The notes: generated by a model not told the origin, from the letters alone. Shown: positions 1 to 8,685, counted from the stretch's first letter. The stretch is 64,000 nt of DNA from Marinobacter sp. HL-58 (GCF_001314605.1 NZ_LIHP01000008.1:45446-109445), one strand, 5' to 3'. Numbers and translations: made by a program.

Positions 1-2
1 CG

Positions 3-47
3 TATGAAAAGCTGGTAAGGGGCTATCAGGATCACGCTGAACGATGA
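3..47 (+). CDS. Possible 3' end of an upstream gene (partial)
   Basis: An open frame enters from the left edge and ends at TGA 45-47, encoding YEKLVRGYQDHAER before the stop. Its stop overlaps the ATG of the RNase J-like gene in an ATGA arrangement, the usual sign of translational coupling in an operon. Only 14 codons are visible, so neither the reality of the gene nor its function can be judged. Another frame stops earlier, at position 16-18. Confidence 0.3.
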   Translation, partial: YEKLVRGYQDHAER

Positions 48-1426
48 CACCGGATGAGAATGACCTGTGGTTCCTCCCGCTGGGAGGCACCGGCGAAATC
101 GGGATGAACCTGAATCTTTATGGCCATGACGGCCGCTGGCTGATGGTGGATTGCGGCGTTACCTTCCCCAGGCCCGGCAGGATCGCTGCCGACGGTACGG
201 TACACCACCGGGGTGAGCCGCCGGTACAGATGGCCGATCCTGCCTTTATCGCCGATCGTCGCGATCAGTTGGCAGGGCTGATCATCACCCACGCCCATGA
301 AGATCACATTGGTGCCGTGCCCTACCTCTGGCCATTGCTGCAATGCCCGATCTATACCAGCCGTTTCACCGCCGAAATCCTGCGCAGAAAGCTCGCGGAA
401 TTCGATCTGCTGCATCGTGTCCCCATTCATGTTGTAAACGTGGGTGATCGCAGGGCGATCGGGTCCTTCGAGGTGGAATGGCTGGCCCTGACCCACTCCA
501 TTCCCGACCCCAATGCCCTGATGATCCGCACTTCGGCGGGGAATATCTTCCACAGCGGGGACTGGAAGCTGGATGACCACCCGCTGGTCGGCCACGGCTA
601 TTCCAGAAACACCTTTACCGATCTGGCAAAAGAGGGCGTGGATGCCATGGTGTGCGACTCCACCAATGCCACCGTGGAAGGCCACTCAACCTCGGAATCG
701 GCGCTCTACAATGGCCTGCTGGAAGCCATCAAACCGGCAACCGGCCGGGTGGTTGTCACCTGCTTTGGCAGCAATATCGCCCGCCTGCATACCCTGGCCA
801 TGGTCGCCCGGGCAACCGGCCGCTATATGGGCCTGATTGGCCGTTCGCTCATCAATATGAGCAATGCCGCCAAGGCGTCCGGGCTCTGGGATACCGCCGA
901 TTCGCTGATCAATGCCTCCCATTTTGGCTATCTGCCACGCGAGGAGATGCTGGCCGTGGCCACGGGCAGCCAGGGCGAACCACGCACTGCCTTGCGCAGA
1001 CTCGCCGCCGGTAATCATCCGGATTTTGAACTGGAGGCCGGGGATCGGGTAATCTTCAGCGCCCGCGCCATTCCGGGCAATGAAGAGGCGATCGAGGCAC
1101 TGATCGCCAGGCTGCGAGCCATGGGTGTGTCGGTGATTACTGCCGAGGATGCCAATTTACCGATTCATGCTTCAGGTCATCCCGCTCAGGAAGAATTGGA
1201 GTTAATGTATCAGTGGGTAAGGCCTGCCATTGCCATTCCGGTCCATGGCGAGGCGACACATATGGAAACTCACGCCGGGATTGCGAAGGCAAATGGAGTG
1301 CCCAGGGCCATGGTGGGCCGAAATGGTGACCTGTTCATGATCCGTCCGGTGCCGGGGATTCGTCGCCAGATTACGGAAACCGGGCGCCTGGGGTGGGAGA
1401 AACAGGCGCTTGTCAGAGTCGAGTAA
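44..1426 (+). CDS. RNase J-like beta-CASP metallo-beta-lactamase-fold hydrolase
   Basis: This 460-residue protein belongs to the metallo-beta-lactamase/beta-CASP superfamily that includes RNase J. The N-terminus carries GGTGEIGMN, and the metal-binding signature THAHEDHIGA lies near residue 83. Further ligand motifs are HSGDWKLD near residue 170 and VHGEATH near residue 400; the latter fits the RNase J motif around the distal histidine. RNase J is usually about 550 residues, so the C-terminal domain seems to be missing or short. The expected role is cytoplasmic zinc-dependent RNA processing or decay, which is less common in gammaproteobacteria that rely on RNase E. The start may be coupled to an upstream gene. 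The fold is secure; the substrate is inferred. Confidence 0.82.
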   Translation: MTPDENDLWFLPLGGTGEIGMNLNLYGHDGRWLMVDCGVTFPRPGRIAADGTVHHRGEPPVQMADPAFIADRRDQLAGLIITHAHEDHIGAVPYLWPLLQCPIYTSRFTAEILRRKLAEFDLLHRVPIHVVNVGDRRAIGSFEVEWLALTHSIPDPNALMIRTSAGNIFHSGDWKLDDHPLVGHGYSRNTFTDLAKEGVDAMVCDSTNATVEGHSTSESALYNGLLEAIKPATGRVVVTCFGSNIARLHTLAMVARATGRYMGLIGRSLINMSNAAKASGLWDTADSLINASHFGYLPREEMLAVATGSQGEPRTALRRLAAGNHPDFELEAGDRVIFSARAIPGNEEAIEALIARLRAMGVSVITAEDANLPIHASGHPAQEELELMYQWVRPAIAIPVHGEATHMETHAGIAKANGVPRAMVGRNGDLFMIRPVPGIRRQITETGRLGWEKQALVRVE

Positions 1427-1430
1427 ACCG

Positions 1431-2231
1431 ATGTTGAAAGCTTTCTACAACGTTTGTGCATTGGTCGTGACCATGTTCGCGCTGGCTCCCGCAAGTGCCT
1501 CTCCGGAGCTCAACTGCAAGACGCTTACCGTGAGTGGCAACCCGGAATACCCGCCCTTGCTGTGGCGGGAATCAGCGGATGATGGCTATCTCATCGGCGC
1601 TTTACCGGCCCTTTTACGGGAAATCGTGGAACCCATGGGCCTGGAGGTTGTAGTCAGAGATCTCGGCTCCTGGGCCCGGGTTCAGCATGTGGCCAGCCTG
1701 GGAGAAATCGACATGGTAGCAGGTGCGTTTTATACCTCTGAACGCATTCGTTACATGGATTACCTGCTTCCTCCGATCACTCATCTCCCAACGGTTGTCT
1801 GGGTACCCAGGGGTGGTGAATTTGTCTATCGCCACTGGCCGGATTTGCTGGAAAAACGCGGCAGCACTCTGATCAACAACAGTTTCGGTCAGAATTTTGA
1901 CCGTTATGCTGAGGAGAATCTGCGCATCGAAGGCGTACGAACCATTGAACAATCCTTCCAGATGGCACTGGCTGACCGCGTTAATTATGTTCTTTACGAA
2001 TTATTGCAGGGGCAGGTGAAGCTGGAAAAGCTGGGTCTTGCCGATGATTTTGTGGCACTGGAGACGCCGATCAGCCGGGAGGGGTTGTTTTTCACCTTTG
2101 CCAAACAGTCGCCATGCAACACCGTTGAGTTGCGGGAACGTATTGCCGCGAGCCTGTCGAAACTGGTGGATGCCGGTCGGCCCGATCAGTTGACGCAGGA
2201 ATTTACCCGTGTTTATACCGGGCAGGACTAG
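1431..2231 (+). CDS. Periplasmic solute-binding protein, family 3 (orphan)
   Basis: A 266-residue secreted protein. The start is placed at ATG 1431, directly after the RNase J stop, which gives a clear signal peptide (MLKAFYNVCALVVTMFALAPASA). An upstream TTG at 1410 would only add residues in front of it. The body resembles the SBP_bac_3 fold of amino-acid-type binding proteins: a GNPEYPPLLW start, a middle segment with GEIDMVAGAFYTSERIRYMD, and a C-terminal lobe. No permease or ATPase is adjacent, so it may serve a sensory role or a distant transporter. Its 3' end overlaps the convergent zinc-permease gene by 29 bp. The ligand is unknown. Confidence 0.75.
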   Translation: MLKAFYNVCALVVTMFALAPASASPELNCKTLTVSGNPEYPPLLWRESADDGYLIGALPALLREIVEPMGLEVVVRDLGSWARVQHVASLGEIDMVAGAFYTSERIRYMDYLLPPITHLPTVVWVPRGGEFVYRHWPDLLEKRGSTLINNSFGQNFDRYAEENLRIEGVRTIEQSFQMALADRVNYVLYELLQGQVKLEKLGLADDFVALETPISREGLFFTFAKQSPCNTVELRERIAASLSKLVDAGRPDQLTQEFTRVYTGQD

Positions 2232-2982
2232 TGTCCCGCCTGGCGGGCTTTCTGAATACCAGTAATGCCAACAGGCAACTGCCCAGCACCGACACTACAA
2301 CTGCCGGCCCGGCGGGTATGTCATGGCTGGCTGACAACCAGAGCCCCACACTGTGCCCCGCAAAGCATAAGGCCGAGGCCATCAGCTGGCTGTACCCTCT
2401 CAGGCAGCACAGCATCAGCGGTGCCGCGATCAGGGTTGCAAACACCACATAGACCCCCGCCAAATCCACAGTCAAGGTCACTGCCACGGCGAACAACGGA
2501 AGAAACAGTCTTGAACGGAACCGTTCGGAGCCGGTGTTGTGCCAAAGCAATACTGCCAGAGTGATGGCCGCCAGTGGCAACAGCGAGATGGTGGTAACCC
2601 AGAGCAGATCCCCGTTGAGGGTTTTCGCAAGCTGCTGGGCGCCGTGGGGGTCCTGGCTGACCACCAGTGTCGCCAGGCTGGCACCCAGCACGTAGAGCGT
2701 TCCGATCATTGCTTCCCGATAGTCGGGAACCAGTTTCAGAATCAAATGCACCATAGCCACCGCCAGCAGGGCGGACAAAAGCCCGCTGACCGGCATGCCG
2801 GCTATGGTGTGGTTGGGCATCAGGGACTGGCCGGCCAGGGAGCCCAGTGCCGCCCACTGGGCAATGGCCAGGTCTGCAAACACCACGCCCCGTTCCAGAA
2901 CCCGATGGCCCAGCGGCACCAGGCACAGGGCCATCAGCAGGCTGGCCATCAATGGGGTCAAAAGCCAGAGCCAGCTAGTCAT
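2203..2982 (-). CDS. Zinc/manganese-type ABC transporter permease (ZnuB/AztB-like)
   Basis: A 259-residue polytopic membrane protein of the ABC-3 family, which imports zinc or manganese from the periplasm. The chosen ATG at 2982 yields MTSWLWLLTPLMASLLMA as the first membrane segment. Family features are VFADLAIAQWAALG in the first cytoplasmic loop region and ATLVVSQDPHGA in the middle, with about eight hydrophobic segments. It overlaps the end of the binding-protein gene by 8 bp, so the two are coupled. Unusually, no ATP-binding subunit is encoded next to it; an ATPase must come from elsewhere. Zinc is inferred from the upstream genes and the Zur-like boxes. Confidence 0.85.
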   Translation of the reverse strand: MTSWLWLLTPLMASLLMALCLVPLGHRVLERGVVFADLAIAQWAALGSLAGQSLMPNHTIAGMPVSGLLSALLAVAMVHLILKLVPDYREAMIGTLYVLGASLATLVVSQDPHGAQQLAKTLNGDLLWVTTISLLPLAAITLAVLLWHNTGSERFRSRLFLPLFAVAVTLTVDLAGVYVVFATLIAAPLMLCCLRGYSQLMASALCFAGHSVGLWLSASHDIPAGPAVVVSVLGSCLLALLVFRKPARRDTSPARYKHG

Positions 2983-3904
2983 GATGGGCGGTCTCCGGCG
3001 CGTGCTCTTCCCTGTATTGCAGGAGCCGGTCAATGAGTTGGCTGACCAGTGCTGAAAGACTGTCGCTCCCGGCCTCACCTGTGACTGTGCCCGGCACGAC
3101 TTCAACCGGCAGCCCGGTTTTTTTAGACAGCCATTGCGCGGGGCGCCGGTCCTGATAGCTGGCGATCAGCACCAGTTCTGCACGTTCCAGGGCCGGGTCG
3201 GAAAGCACCTTGCTCAAGTGGGAGGCACTGGGCGGCAACCCCGGCTTCGGTTCCAGGTCGATAGCTGTCTCCACCCCGAGCCAGCGCAGCAGGTACCCGA
3301 AGGTGGCGTGTTGGACCGCTACCTGTGTACCTTCCAGTTTCTCTGCGGCATCCCGCCATTGTGCCTTTTCCAGGTTCCAGCGTACCTGCCATTGCCGCTG
3401 GCGCAGGCGGACCGCGTTCTCCTGGTCCGGCGCCAGTTCGATGATCCGGTCAGCCAGGGCATCGACGATGACAGGCACCCGGTCCGGGTCAAGATGAATA
3501 TGGGGGTCGCCCTCCGGGTGCACATCCCCCATGCTGCGGTCCACATGATCTTGGGGCTGGTGCAGGGTTACCTGTTCCGCGGCAAAGAACAAACCGGGCT
3601 TGCCGGGCCGGATGACACTGTTGGAAGCGCGGCTGATCAGCGCCGGCAACCACCCCGCTTCCAGGGACGCGCCCGTGCATACCGCCAGATCCGCACGCCG
3701 CATGGCGGAGATCAGGCTCGGCCTGGCTTCGATGTAGTGGGGGTCCTGCCCGGCGGAGGTTGCGGTATGAACGTCTGCATCCGGAACCAGGGCCAGAACC
3801 AGGTCCGCCCATTCCGGTTCACAGGCAAAGACGTTGAGAGCAGCCTGGGCCGGCACCATGGCTAACCCCAGCACCACGCCGGTAACGAGTCGTTTAAAAG
3901 CCAT
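2975..3904 (-). CDS. Periplasmic zinc-binding protein of an ABC importer (ZnuA/AztC-like)
   Basis: A 309-residue cluster A-I metal-binding protein with a signal peptide ending near AQA. Expected metal ligands are visible: His in QDPHYIEARPSL, a short His-rich loop (GDVHPEGDPHIHLD) that ZnuA-type proteins use to sample zinc, and His in VQHATFGYLLRWLG. It would capture zinc in the periplasm and pass it to the permease encoded immediately downstream (8-bp overlap). The start is ATG 3904; an in-frame GTG at 3910 has a slightly better spaced GGAG, so either is possible. The gene overlaps the end of the porin gene. The His-rich neighbours support zinc rather than manganese. Confidence 0.88.
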   Translation of the reverse strand: MAFKRLVTGVVLGLAMVPAQAALNVFACEPEWADLVLALVPDADVHTATSAGQDPHYIEARPSLISAMRRADLAVCTGASLEAGWLPALISRASNSVIRPGKPGLFFAAEQVTLHQPQDHVDRSMGDVHPEGDPHIHLDPDRVPVIVDALADRIIELAPDQENAVRLRQRQWQVRWNLEKAQWRDAAEKLEGTQVAVQHATFGYLLRWLGVETAIDLEPKPGLPPSASHLSKVLSDPALERAELVLIASYQDRRPAQWLSKKTGLPVEVVPGTVTGEAGSDSLSALVSQLIDRLLQYREEHAPETAHHD

Positions 3905-5009
3905 GGGCACCGTGCGCTCCGAAACTCATCACGTATTGCAGCATCACCGTGTTGTCGGCTTCCTCGAACCCATGTGCATCCTGGTGGGTGTACTGCAGCC
4001 GCACCGTTGAGAAGTGGGAGTGGGACCAGGCCAGCATCACATCCGTTTCTTTCAGCTCCTGATCGTGGAAGTGGTCGCCATGGGCTTCTTTGAGCTCCAC
4101 CTGTCCGTAGCGGGCACCGGCTGACCATTGGGGGGCGAACTGGTAGACCGCTGACGCATACCAGCCCTCGTGAACGTCATCCGAGGCTGCATGTTCGTTG
4201 AGGTCGTCGACGTACAGGTACTCACCACTGAGTGTGAGCTGCTGCTGGCGGTTATTGCCGCCGGGCGCCCATTTCCAGACCAAATCGGTGATGTAGAGGT
4301 TTTCCCCGGTGTACTCGGCGCCATGGGCGTGTCCGCCGTGATCGTGGTCGTCATGCTCATGGTCATCATCACCGTGGTCTCCATGGATCTGGCGGTTATT
4401 CAGATACGAGAAGCCCGCCTGCCAACTCTGGGAACCGCCGATATCGCCCCCGAACCGCGTATTGACGGTGTACACGCCAATATCTTCCTCCCCTTCGGAC
4501 AGTCTGCCGCCGTCAAAGGCTTCGGCACCGATCTGCCAGAAGAATGGGGTGGGCACCAGCAGGTTCAGTCGCAGCCCATCGTCGAAATAATGGCTGCCAA
4601 GCAGTGCCCGGTAAGCGGCGGGCCGCTCGACAAAATCGTCCTCGTGCAGGTGACGGCTGTTCAGATAGCCCACCTGGGACAGAAAGCGGCCGCCGCGAAC
4701 GCTGAGGTTATAAGGCATGCCGGTGGTCTGCAGGAAAGCTTCCTCCAGCTCCAACTCGGTTTCGCCGTCGTGGTCTTCCAGCACAGCGGTCAGCCGGCCC
4801 TCAAACAGGTCGTCGATGGGTGAGGACAGGGACAGCTCGGTATGGCCCAGCCCGAAGCCTTCGTCGCGGTGCGACAGGGCCGTATGGTTCTGTTTGTAAT
4901 AGCCATCAAGAATCACGCTGACATCCGGGTTCAGTTCGTTGGCCTGGATTGCGGTGAACGGAAAGGTGGCCAGCGCGAGAGCGCCGGCACAAGTGTTTAA
5001 CGGTTTCAT
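3894..5009 (-). CDS. His-rich outer-membrane porin-like beta-barrel of the zinc locus
   Basis: A 371-residue protein with a signal peptide (cleavage near IQA), repeated amphipathic beta-strands and a C-terminal Phe, as expected for outer-membrane barrels. An internal loop around residues 215-235 is extremely rich in His and Asp (HGDDDHEHDDHDHGGHAHG), and the C-terminus ends in GAHGAHGF, both plausible zinc-sampling segments. It lies 41 bp after the lipoprotein gene and overlaps the binding-protein gene, so it belongs to the zinc operon. The likely role is zinc passage or capture at the outer membrane. No TonB box or plug domain is seen, so it is not a TonB-dependent receptor. The exact family is uncertain. 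Confidence 0.72.
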   Translation of the reverse strand: MKPLNTCAGALALATFPFTAIQANELNPDVSVILDGYYKQNHTALSHRDEGFGLGHTELSLSSPIDDLFEGRLTAVLEDHDGETELELEEAFLQTTGMPYNLSVRGGRFLSQVGYLNSRHLHEDDFVERPAAYRALLGSHYFDDGLRLNLLVPTPFFWQIGAEAFDGGRLSEGEEDIGVYTVNTRFGGDIGGSQSWQAGFSYLNNRQIHGDHGDDDHEHDDHDHGGHAHGAEYTGENLYITDLVWKWAPGGNNRQQQLTLSGEYLYVDDLNEHAASDDVHEGWYASAVYQFAPQWSAGARYGQVELKEAHGDHFHDQELKETDVMLAWSHSHFSTVRLQYTHQDAHGFEEADNTVMLQYVMSFGAHGAHGF

Positions 5010-5050
5010 ATAATCCTCTGACTGCGTGAAATGGTCTCGTGGATCGGGGT

Positions 5051-6373
5051 TTAGTGATCATGCTCGTCGTGGGAGTGGTCACTGTCGGGCAGTCCCAGCC
5101 ATACAAGTCCGGACGCGGTGAAATCCAGGTCCATCGTGTGAATAACATCACCATCGTGGGTATCGATTTCAGTGATGGACTTGTTATTGGGGTTCATCAC
5201 GAAGAGGCGATCCTCAGCCGCTGACGGAGCGATGGCCGGAGAGTCGTCTCCGTCTTCAAACGGATCGGCAACGTCAATGGTTGCGACCAGTGCCCATTCG
5301 TTCTCGGGCTGGAAAAGACGGAGCTTGCCGTCGTCACCCATGACATAAAACACCTCGCCGTGGGCATCGAAGCCCTGTGTGATGAGGCCTACGCCGTCAT
5401 CAAGTACCAGTTCGCTGTAGTTGTCCGCAGCGGCTTCAGCATCGATCACGAAAAGTTGATCACCGGCAATGCCCACAAGCTCTTCAACATCGGGGTGGCC
5501 GGCCAGGGTTCCGATCCGGCTGTCATCCTCCAGTGATTCCGGATTGCCGAGCTTGGTGGCGGGGTAGCTGTCACCGTGCAGATCAATTGCCAGCACCCCG
5601 TCGCTGCAGCCGAAGGCCACGACATGGGAATTGGCGGCTGCGCCGTGGAGCCGGGAGCAGGTTTCGTTGTAGCGTTCCTCGAATTCGAAGGTGTCGTTGG
5701 CGAAACCGTAGCGCTCGATCTGGTCGGGCAGAGTGGTATCAGTGGCCGACGCATCGCGGTAGGTGACAAACAGTTTGCCATTGGCGAGCTTGGCAACCCC
5801 ATGCATGTTGTTGTCGAGATCGAGGGAAGCTTCCGTGGTGCCTTCGCCGAGGGATTCGTCGGTGAACAGCGTCACTTTCGAGCTGGCGGCATCCGAGCCA
5901 TCGAAGAAAACGATGCCGCGCTCTTTCCCCAGCGAGTAGTGAGTAGGGCGGTTGTCGTTCAGCGACAGGCTGAGCATAGTGGGCGTTTCTGCATAGTCGT
6001 GCATGTGGTCGCCGTGGTCTTCGGTATACAGGCCACCATCAATGAAGGAAACCAGATCGTCACCCCGCTGGATGGCGACGGCATAGCGACTGTCCGGGCT
6101 GCTGTTCAGCCTGGGTTCTTCCCCGGCCATGTCGAAGCTTGCCAGCGTTTCTCCTTCTTCAAGATCCAGAATCCGGATTGCGCCGGCACCGGTATCGAAA
6201 AGCGCCAGGCGACCGGCACTATCTATGTCTGTGTGGTCATGGGCATTGTCGTCATCCGGGCTACTGCTGCCGCCACATCCCGCGATCACCAGGGCGGACA
6301 GCGCTATCGCCAAAGCAGACCGGTGAGCCGGAAACGCTTTATGACCAGTGGTTGGATGGTTTCTAATTTTCAT
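5051..6373 (-). CDS. AztD-like periplasmic zinc-chaperone lipoprotein (beta-propeller)
   Basis: A 440-residue predicted lipoprotein: the lipobox LVIAGC is followed by a Ser/Asp/His-rich linker (DDDNAHDHTD). The rest reads as repeated propeller blades of the form DG.LFVIDxxxA and GEVFYVMGDDGKLRLF. Histidine clusters occur near the N-terminus, at YTEDHGDHMHDYAE and at the C-terminus (SDHSHDEHDH). This matches AztD, the beta-propeller metallochaperone that loads zinc onto AztC in Paracoccus-type AztABCD systems. Here the gene is first in an operon with a porin, binding protein and permease, preceded by a Zur-like box. The lipid anchor is notable, since AztD is described as soluble. The AztD assignment rests on features and context, not on an alignment. 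Confidence 0.7.
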   Translation of the reverse strand: MKIRNHPTTGHKAFPAHRSALAIALSALVIAGCGGSSSPDDDNAHDHTDIDSAGRLALFDTGAGAIRILDLEEGETLASFDMAGEEPRLNSSPDSRYAVAIQRGDDLVSFIDGGLYTEDHGDHMHDYAETPTMLSLSLNDNRPTHYSLGKERGIVFFDGSDAASSKVTLFTDESLGEGTTEASLDLDNNMHGVAKLANGKLFVTYRDASATDTTLPDQIERYGFANDTFEFEERYNETCSRLHGAAANSHVVAFGCSDGVLAIDLHGDSYPATKLGNPESLEDDSRIGTLAGHPDVEELVGIAGDQLFVIDAEAAADNYSELVLDDGVGLITQGFDAHGEVFYVMGDDGKLRLFQPENEWALVATIDVADPFEDGDDSPAIAPSAAEDRLFVMNPNNKSITEIDTHDGDVIHTMDLDFTASGLVWLGLPDSDHSHDEHDH

Positions 6374-6393
6374 TGTCTAAACTCCATTTATTT

Positions 6394-6412
6394 AATGTTA
6401 TAACGTAACGAT
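6394..6412 (-). promoter_or_regulatory. Zur-box-like operator upstream of the zinc operon
   Basis: AATGTTATAACGTAACGAT lies 21 bp upstream of the lipoprotein start. It matches the gammaproteobacterial Zur palindrome (AATGTTATA-N-TATAACATT) at about 14 of 18 positions, with a perfect left half and a degenerate right half. Zinc-dependent repression of the whole 6373-2203 operon is inferred. Confidence 0.6.
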
Positions 6413-6423
6413 TCTGGCAGAAA

Positions 6424-7056
6424 TCAGAGCCAGTCCAGTGCCAGAACCAACCTCGGCTGCTCGCCCGGTTCTGGTGACCTGTGCACAAGCCCCCGCCCCT
6501 CGTTACCTACCCAGGCCTCGCCTTTCAGCAGTCCGATAGCGCCGGTCGGCAGGCGCTCTGAGTCACTGGCTCCTACCGGCTGGTCCGGCAGGGGGCCAGA
6601 GCTTTTGGGGCGGATAACCTTTTCTTCCGGCAGCCATTCGGTACCAACCCCCTGGTAGGTGCAGAGCAGTCGCACCGGTACACGGTCAACGTGAAAGCGC
6701 GGGCACATGGTTCCCTGAAGAACATGCAGTCTAAGACCAACGGCGCCGGGTTCGAACAGAACCCGAAACATGTCTACAAGTTCGTCTGCATCCGCCACCC
6801 AAGCGTCTGCTCCGTCCATTTTCAGGGCCCAGTTCGGAAGCGCCAATGCAACGCTATCTCCCTCTGAGAGGCTGACAAACCGGTCCAGTTGCCCCGCGCA
6901 GCCCGTCAGCGCTGCGGCAAATTCTGAAACCCGGGGCTGTAAAACCCGGTTCCACACCGCCAGGTTGACCTCGTCCCGAAAGATTTCAGTCAGGCATTCA
7001 GCCCGGCTGCCCATAATGGAGATTGATTTTTCGAGTGCGGCTGGCCGAATGGTCAT
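6424..7056 (-). CDS. DUF1826 family protein
   Basis: A 210-residue soluble protein with no signal peptide, recognised as DUF1826 from the conserved C-terminal stretch CPRFHVDRVPVRLLCTYQG followed by GTEWLP and, later, HRSPEPGEQPRLVLALDWL. The family's activity is unknown, but the conserved His/Asp and R.HRSP motifs recall double-stranded beta-helix oxygenases with an exposed metal site. It is transcribed divergently from the COG0523 GTPase, with one Zur-like palindrome between them. DUF1826 genes commonly neighbour such GTPases in zinc-starvation regulons. I infer a role in coping with low zinc. It is not co-directionally overlapped with the lipoprotein operon. Confidence 0.8.
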   Translation of the reverse strand: MTIRPAALEKSISIMGSRAECLTEIFRDEVNLAVWNRVLQPRVSEFAAALTGCAGQLDRFVSLSEGDSVALALPNWALKMDGADAWVADADELVDMFRVLFEPGAVGLRLHVLQGTMCPRFHVDRVPVRLLCTYQGVGTEWLPEEKVIRPKSSGPLPDQPVGASDSERLPTGAIGLLKGEAWVGNEGRGLVHRSPEPGEQPRLVLALDWL

Positions 7057-7117
7057 GTCCGTTTCCTGATCTGCCGGAGTGTGGGTGGAGAAAAATCAGC
7101 TCATCGATTTCGATATT

Positions 7118-7136
7118 AATGTTATGTTATAACATA
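7118..7136. promoter_or_regulatory. Zur-box-like operator between DUF1826 and COG0523 genes
   Basis: AATGTTATGTTATAACATA matches the Zur palindrome at about 16 of 18 positions. It lies 62 bp from the DUF1826 start and 59 bp from the GTPase start, in the only gap between the divergent genes, so it can control both. This is the best regulatory match in the window. Confidence 0.75.
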
Positions 7137-7194
7137 TTAAAAGTGAACCCCGAATTTCCATTAACTGAAGACGAACCTTCAGGGAGAGACTTGA

Positions 7195-8397
7195 ATGAGC
7201 AAAGAAAACAAACGCTTACCGGTTACTGTGCTATCCGGTTTCCTGGGGGCAGGAAAAACGACGGTATTGAACCATATCCTGAACAACCGGGAAGGTCGCC
7301 GAGTGGCGGTGATTGTCAACGACATGAGCGAAGTGAATATCGATGCCGCCCAGGTTCAGAAAGAGGTTGAATTGAACCGTGCAGAAGAAAAGCTGGTGGA
7401 AATGAGCAATGGCTGCATCTGCTGCACCCTGCGAGAGGACCTGCTCCTTGAAGTTCGGCGCCTGGCCCAGGAAGGACGGTTCGATTTCCTGGTTATCGAA
7501 TCCACCGGAATTTCTGAGCCGTTGCCGGTTGCGGAAACCTTTACCTTCTCAGATGAAGACGGCACAAGCCTCTCTGATGTGGCCAGCCTGGACACAATGG
7601 TAACCGTTGTGGACGCGATGAATTTCCTCACGGATTATGATGAGGCCCAGTCCCTGCAGGAAACCGGGGAAAGTCTTGGAGAAGAAGATGAAAGAAGTGT
7701 GTCTGACCTGCTTGTTGATCAGGTGGAGTTCAGTGATGTGATACTGGTCAGCAAGACAGACCTTGCCAGCCGGGAGGATCTGGACCGTCTCAGGGGAGTG
7801 TTGCGAAGTCTCAACACAGAGGCGCAAATCCTTCCGATCCGCAACGGTGAAGTGCCTCTTGAGACAGTGCTTGGGACGGGCCTGTTCAACTTCGAAAAGG
7901 CCCAACAGGCTCCGGGATGGCTGAGAGAAATGCGGGGTGAACACATTCCCGAGACCGAGGAGTATGGCATCAGCAGTTTCGTCTACCGCGCCCGTCGTCC
8001 TTTTCATCCTGCGAAGTTTTACGAGTTTTTGCACAACCCGCAAACCGGCGGCAAACTGATTCGCTCCAAAGGCTACTTCTGGCTGGCGTCACGACCGGAA
8101 TTCGCGGGCCATTGGAGCCAGGCAGGAGGGATTGCCCGGCACGGGTTTGCGGGCATGTTCTGGAAAGCGGTTCCCGAGAAAAACTGGCCAACAGACCCTG
8201 ACTATCGCAAGGCCATTATGGATAGCTGGGAGGAACCGTTTGGAGACATGCGCCAGGAGCTTGTGTTCATTGGTCAGGACCTTGACCAGCAAGCCATCAC
8301 CCGTCAGCTCGATGCCTGCCTTCTGGATGAAGAGCAACTGCTGGCCGGGAAGGCGTTCTGGCAGTCTCTCAATGATCCCTTTCCGGCCTGGAACTAA
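7195..8397 (+). CDS. COG0523/CobW-family zinc-chaperone GTPase (ZigA-like)
   Basis: A 400-residue G3E GTPase. It shows Walker [10 protein letters not shown] at residues 15-23, the family metal motif [10 protein letters not shown] near residue 74, a Walker B/switch region ([12 protein letters not shown]), and the base-specificity motif SKTD near residue 183. The C-terminal CobW_C domain holds [13 protein letters not shown] and SKGYFWLA. Members of this branch deliver zinc to client enzymes during zinc limitation. The Zur-like box upstream, the divergent DUF1826 gene and the adjacent uptake operon all favour a zinc role over cobalamin synthesis. The start has a good Shine-Dalgarno (AGGGAGAGACTTGA). 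Length is normal for the family. Confidence 0.88.
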   Translation: MSKENKRLPVTVLSGFLGAGKTTVLNHILNNREGRRVAVIVNDMSEVNIDAAQVQKEVELNRAEEKLVEMSNGCICCTLREDLLLEVRRLAQEGRFDFLVIESTGISEPLPVAETFTFSDEDGTSLSDVASLDTMVTVVDAMNFLTDYDEAQSLQETGESLGEEDERSVSDLLVDQVEFSDVILVSKTDLASREDLDRLRGVLRSLNTEAQILPIRNGEVPLETVLGTGLFNFEKAQQAPGWLREMRGEHIPETEEYGISSFVYRARRPFHPAKFYEFLHNPQTGGKLIRSKGYFWLASRPEFAGHWSQAGGIARHGFAGMFWKAVPEKNWPTDPDYRKAIMDSWEEPFGDMRQELVFIGQDLDQQAITRQLDACLLDEEQLLAGKAFWQSLNDPFPAWN

Positions 8398-8442
8398 AGT
8401 TACACCTGGCAGCGAATAATGCCTGCGTCAGCGCGGCCAGTA

Positions 8443-8595
8443 TCAGGTACCACTTTGCCGCTGGCCATTGCCGGATGCTGAGTCATCCCTGGCGGCAGTC
8501 GTTCGGCCATCACGGCCGGTCTGCCGTTTTAAATCCAGCCAGGCCTGAAAGATGCTGGTGGCGTTGCCGGCCAATTGGGTTGCTGTTCTGTTCAT
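8443..8595 (-). CDS. Small hypothetical protein (50 aa)
   Basis: This 50-residue frame has a strong ribosome-binding site (AGGAGAAGGTG directly before ATG). The product begins MNRTATQLAGNATSIFQAWL and is polar afterwards (Arg, Asp, Ser, Gln). There is no signal peptide and no recognisable domain. It occupies the 419-bp gap between the GTPase and thioesterase genes, and a Fur-like site lies about 90 bp upstream. Function unknown. It is listed because of the ribosome-binding site and the intact frame; it could still be chance. Confidence 0.4.
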   Translation of the reverse strand: MNRTATQLAGNATSIFQAWLDLKRQTGRDGRTTAARDDSASGNGQRQSGT

Positions 8596-8685
8596 CACAC
8601 CTTCTCCTCTTTGCCTGTTGCAGGCTCCGGACGCGAGACGGAAAGTCACGGCGTTTTTTGTAGATTAGCAGGCCATGCCCCAAAT

